Source of the DNA: Micromonospora carbonacea
Lineage (GTDB): Bacteria; Actinomycetota; Actinomycetes; Mycobacteriales; Micromonosporaceae
DNA: 64,000 bases
Assembly (NCBI RefSeq): GCF_014205165.1
Contig: NZ_JACHMZ010000001.1
Span: forward strand, 1,400,001 to 1,464,000
Direction of reading: 5' to 3'
The notes beneath the pieces are model-generated. The model worked only from the letters and a program-made list of their open reading frames with translations. It did no database searches and had not been told where the DNA came from. This document shows positions 62,050 through 64,000 of this stretch, one piece after another. The position numbers were made by a program, and so were the translations under genes. The first letter of the stretch is position 1. Every line of letters starts with the position of its first letter.

Positions 62050-63336
62050 TCAGGCCGGGGCCTCGCCCGCGTCGAGGACGGCCTGGGTCCAGCCGCCCTC
62101 GACGACGCCCGTCGCGCCCAGCACGGCCCAGTCGACGACGTCCGCCGCCTCGACCACCACGGGCGCGCCGATGCGCACCGCCGGGTCGGTGCCGGCGTCG
62201 CTGGCGCTCGCCCCGACGATCCGCTCCGGGGCGTCCCACGACGTCACGCCCGCCCAGACGTACTCGGGGCCCTCGTCGCCCGGCAGGCCGTACTTGACCA
62301 CGAGCTGCGACTCCGCCGGCAGCCGGCCCGCCAGGAACCGGGCCCGCACGTCGTCCAGGCCGGCCCGGGCGGTGGCGATCGCCTGGCTCATGGCGTCGCC
62401 GGGTCGGGCGTAGCGCACGTCCGGCGCGATGCCGTCGAACAGCGTGGCGCAGGCCGCCGCGAAGTAGCGCCCGTCCGGGCCCGGGTGCCCCGGCGGCGGG
62501 CGCAGGCTCAGGAACGAGTCGGCGTCCGGGTCGGTGGCCGGGTCCAGCTCCAGCCGCAGCAGCACCGGCGCGGTCGCCCCGTGCTGCTCCGGGTTGCCGT
62601 AGGCGACCGCGATGTCGTGCCCGGTGACCGTGGCCAGCACCGGGAGCTGCACGAACGCCGGCACCTCGTCGCCGGCCAGCCCGTCGGTCCAGGCCCGCAG
62701 CAGCCGGCGGGCGGCCCCGGTGAGCACCGCGCCCCAGGCCCGGGTGAGGTGGTCGGGCACCCCCTGGGTCTGCAACTCCAGCAGCCCGAAGCGGCGCAGC
62801 CCCTTCGTGGTGAACCACAGCCCCTCGGCGTCGGAGGAGTAGGGCACCAGCACCCAGTCGACCAGCCGGATCCGCCCCTGCTCGTCCGGCAGCGACCGCA
62901 GCGCCGTGGCCGGGTCGAGGAACTGAAGGCCGAAGACGTCCACCACGTCCCCGCCCGCGCTCTCGGCGACGGCGGCGGCGACCGCCCGCGCCGCCCACTC
63001 GTGCGCGGGCGGCCAGCCCGGCCGGTACTCCGCCTGCACCACCACCAGGTGGGTGGCCGCGGCGAGCCGGTCGAGCTGCGCCTGGCCCGCCCCGAACGCG
63101 GTCAGCAGGTCCGGCGGCAGCGCCGGGAACTCGGCGACCGGCCGGGTGTCCACGCTCATCAGCGGGCTGTCCAGCATCTGCGTCGCCAGCCCGTGCACCG
63201 GCTCGGCGAGCCGACCGGCCAGCGCCCGCACGGCCGTCTTCACACCGACCTTCGGCAGGCCCACCATCGGCACCAGGTAGGTGGCGGTGAGCGACTCGGG
63301 GACCGGGACGGGCAGGAAGTCGTCGGTGATGAGCAT
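62050..63336 (-). CDS. DUF2314-domain protein of unknown function
   Basis: A 428-residue soluble protein. The C-terminal part (about 360-415) resembles DUF2314: GPEYVWAGVTSWDAPERIVG, VRIGAPVVVEAADVVDWAV. The N-terminal 300 residues have no recognised domain but contain DEGLWFTTKGL-like DAEGLWFTTKGLRRFGLLEL and a Trp/Pro-rich YRPGWPPAHEWAARAV. It is a single gene between gcvT and cobS. No catalytic residue is obvious. Confidence 0.72.
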   Translation of the reverse strand: MLITDDFLPVPVPESLTATYLVPMVGLPKVGVKTAVRALAGRLAEPVHGLATQMLDSPLMSVDTRPVAEFPALPPDLLTAFGAGQAQLDRLAAATHLVVVQAEYRPGWPPAHEWAARAVAAAVAESAGGDVVDVFGLQFLDPATALRSLPDEQGRIRLVDWVLVPYSSDAEGLWFTTKGLRRFGLLELQTQGVPDHLTRAWGAVLTGAARRLLRAWTDGLAGDEVPAFVQLPVLATVTGHDIAVAYGNPEQHGATAPVLLRLELDPATDPDADSFLSLRPPPGHPGPDGRYFAAACATLFDGIAPDVRYARPGDAMSQAIATARAGLDDVRARFLAGRLPAESQLVVKYGLPGDEGPEYVWAGVTSWDAPERIVGASASDAGTDPAVRIGAPVVVEAADVVDWAVLGATGVVEGGWTQAVLDAGEAPA

Positions 63337-63401
63337 GTGGTCCCCTGTCTGCCCCGGGCCGGCCTGTCGCCCGAAACGCTACCCGCCCCGGCGCGTCCGG
63401 A

Positions 63402-64000
63402 TCAGCGGGTCGCCGCCAGCCCCAGGTAGACCAGCGTGGTCACCACCTCCACGGTCGCGCCGAGCACGTCGCCGGTGATGCCGCCGAGGCGGCGTACCAG
63501 GTGGCGCAGCAGCAGCACCGCGACGGCGAGCGCGGCGAGCACGGCGACCGGCCCCTGCCACGGGCGGCCCGGCACGGCGGCGACCGCGACGGCCGCGACG
63601 GCGGCCACGCCGACCCCTGCCGCAACCGGGCCGACGGTGCCCGCGACCAGCGCGCCCAGCCCGTCGGGCCGGGCCGCCGGCACGCCGCGCCGGCAGGCCA
63701 GGGTGACCCCGAGCCGCCCGGCCGCCGTCGCCGCCACCACGCCCGCGAGCGCCGCCGGCCACGACCGGGCCGCCAGCTCCGCGAGGACCGCGGCCTGCGT
63801 CAGGAGTACGACCACCAGCGCGGCCACCCCGAACGGCCCCACGTCCGGCTTCTTCATGATCTCCAGCGCGGCGGTGCCCCGCCGGTACGACCCCAGCGCG
63901 TCGACGGTGTCGGCGAGCCCGTCCAGGTGCAGCCCCCGGGTGAGCAGCGCGCCCGCCCCGAGGGTCACCGCCGCGGCGACCAGCGGCGCAGCGACGGCCC
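63402..64000 (-). CDS. cobS: Adenosylcobinamide-GDP ribazoletransferase, C-terminal part
   Basis: The frame runs off the window edge; about 199 residues are visible. LLTRGLHLDGLADTVDALGS YRRGTAALEIMKKPDVGPFG is the signature of CobS, with Asp-rich motif HLDGLADT. Membrane helices follow. The enzyme joins adenosylcobinamide-GDP and alpha-ribazole to make cobalamin phosphate or B12 in the last assembly step. The N-terminus lies upstream of base 64000. Confidence 0.92.
   Translation of the reverse strand, partial: AVAAPLVAAAVTLGAGALLTRGLHLDGLADTVDALGSYRRGTAALEIMKKPDVGPFGVAALVVVLLTQAAVLAELAARSWPAALAGVVAATAAGRLGVTLACRRGVPAARPDGLGALVAGTVGPVAAGVGVAAVAAVAVAAVPGRPWQGPVAVLAALAVAVLLLRHLVRRLGGITGDVLGATVEVVTTLVYLGLAATR

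Overview
The window is about 73% GC by eye, with strong third-position GC bias, many GTG starts and many leaderless promoters. The best fit is an actinomycete of the family Micromonosporaceae, probably Micromonospora or a close relative. This is inferred from protein style, codon use and the gene order lipA/lipB/glnA/glnE/glnA2/nadE/panB and sucB/lpd/pepA/gcvT, which matches the conserved core of actinomycete chromosomes. No rRNA, tRNA, CRISPR array or biosynthetic gene cluster is visible.

Layout. (1) 1-1.1 kb is accessory: the 3' end of an IS3-type transposase, a minimal GntR regulator and a divergent operon of three tiny proteins joined by 4-bp overlaps. (2) 1.1-14.8 kb is a mixed block: a TetR regulator with a palindromic operator, a HAD hydrolase/EamA transporter pair, a ribbon-helix-helix regulator followed by a DUF4097 protein and a DrrAB-type ABC exporter, a CotH-kinase protein, a SulP transporter, a secreted subtilisin, a nucleotidyltransferase and a roadblock/LC7 pair. 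(3) 15.2-28.2 kb holds a Lys/Ala-rich histone-like protein, an RNB ribonuclease, F420:NADPH reductase, a lipoprotein, panB, nadE, glnA2, several small regulators and enzymes, a virginiamycin B lyase-like protein and an LD-carboxypeptidase. (4) 28.3-38.7 kb holds a class I amidotransferase, glnE, three multi-pass membrane proteins (two of them tandem mannosyltransferase-like paralogues) and glnA1. (5) 39-50 kb holds RDD and DUF4191 proteins, a UDP-galactopyranose-mutase-like flavoprotein, lipA, an archaeal-type aspartyl-tRNA synthetase behind a T-box leader, lipB, a GT-C-like membrane protein, a PHB-depolymerase-like esterase, a TIGR01777 epimerase and an aldo/keto reductase/MerR pair. (6) 51-64 kb holds DinB, a VapB-like/PIN toxin pair with a frameshifted toxin, an LLM oxidoreductase, LtrA, sucB, lpd, pepA, gcvT, a DUF2314 protein and the start-truncated cobS.

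How the genes work together. GlnA1, with a recognisable adenylylation tyrosine, GlnE and GlnA2 form a nitrogen-assimilation neighbourhood, and a GlnR-like box lies upstream of glnA1. LipA and LipB make the lipoyl cofactor used by the two lipoyl domains of SucB and recycled by Lpd, and the same cofactor chemistry connects to GcvT.

Most notable signals. First, a complete-looking translational T-box leader precedes the archaeal-type AspRS gene: AGTA/GAA specifier loop, putative GAC (Asp) specifier, TGGCACCGCG box, and an anti-Shine-Dalgarno segment that overlaps the antisequestrator. Second, three GTGCCAT repeats spaced exactly 11 bp apart lie across the leaderless promoter of the RHH gene. Third, there are two families of dispersed palindromic repeats. 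Fourth, a 109-bp inverted repeat ends in CCTAGG. Fifth, at least seventeen genes carry a -10-like hexamer placed for leaderless transcription.
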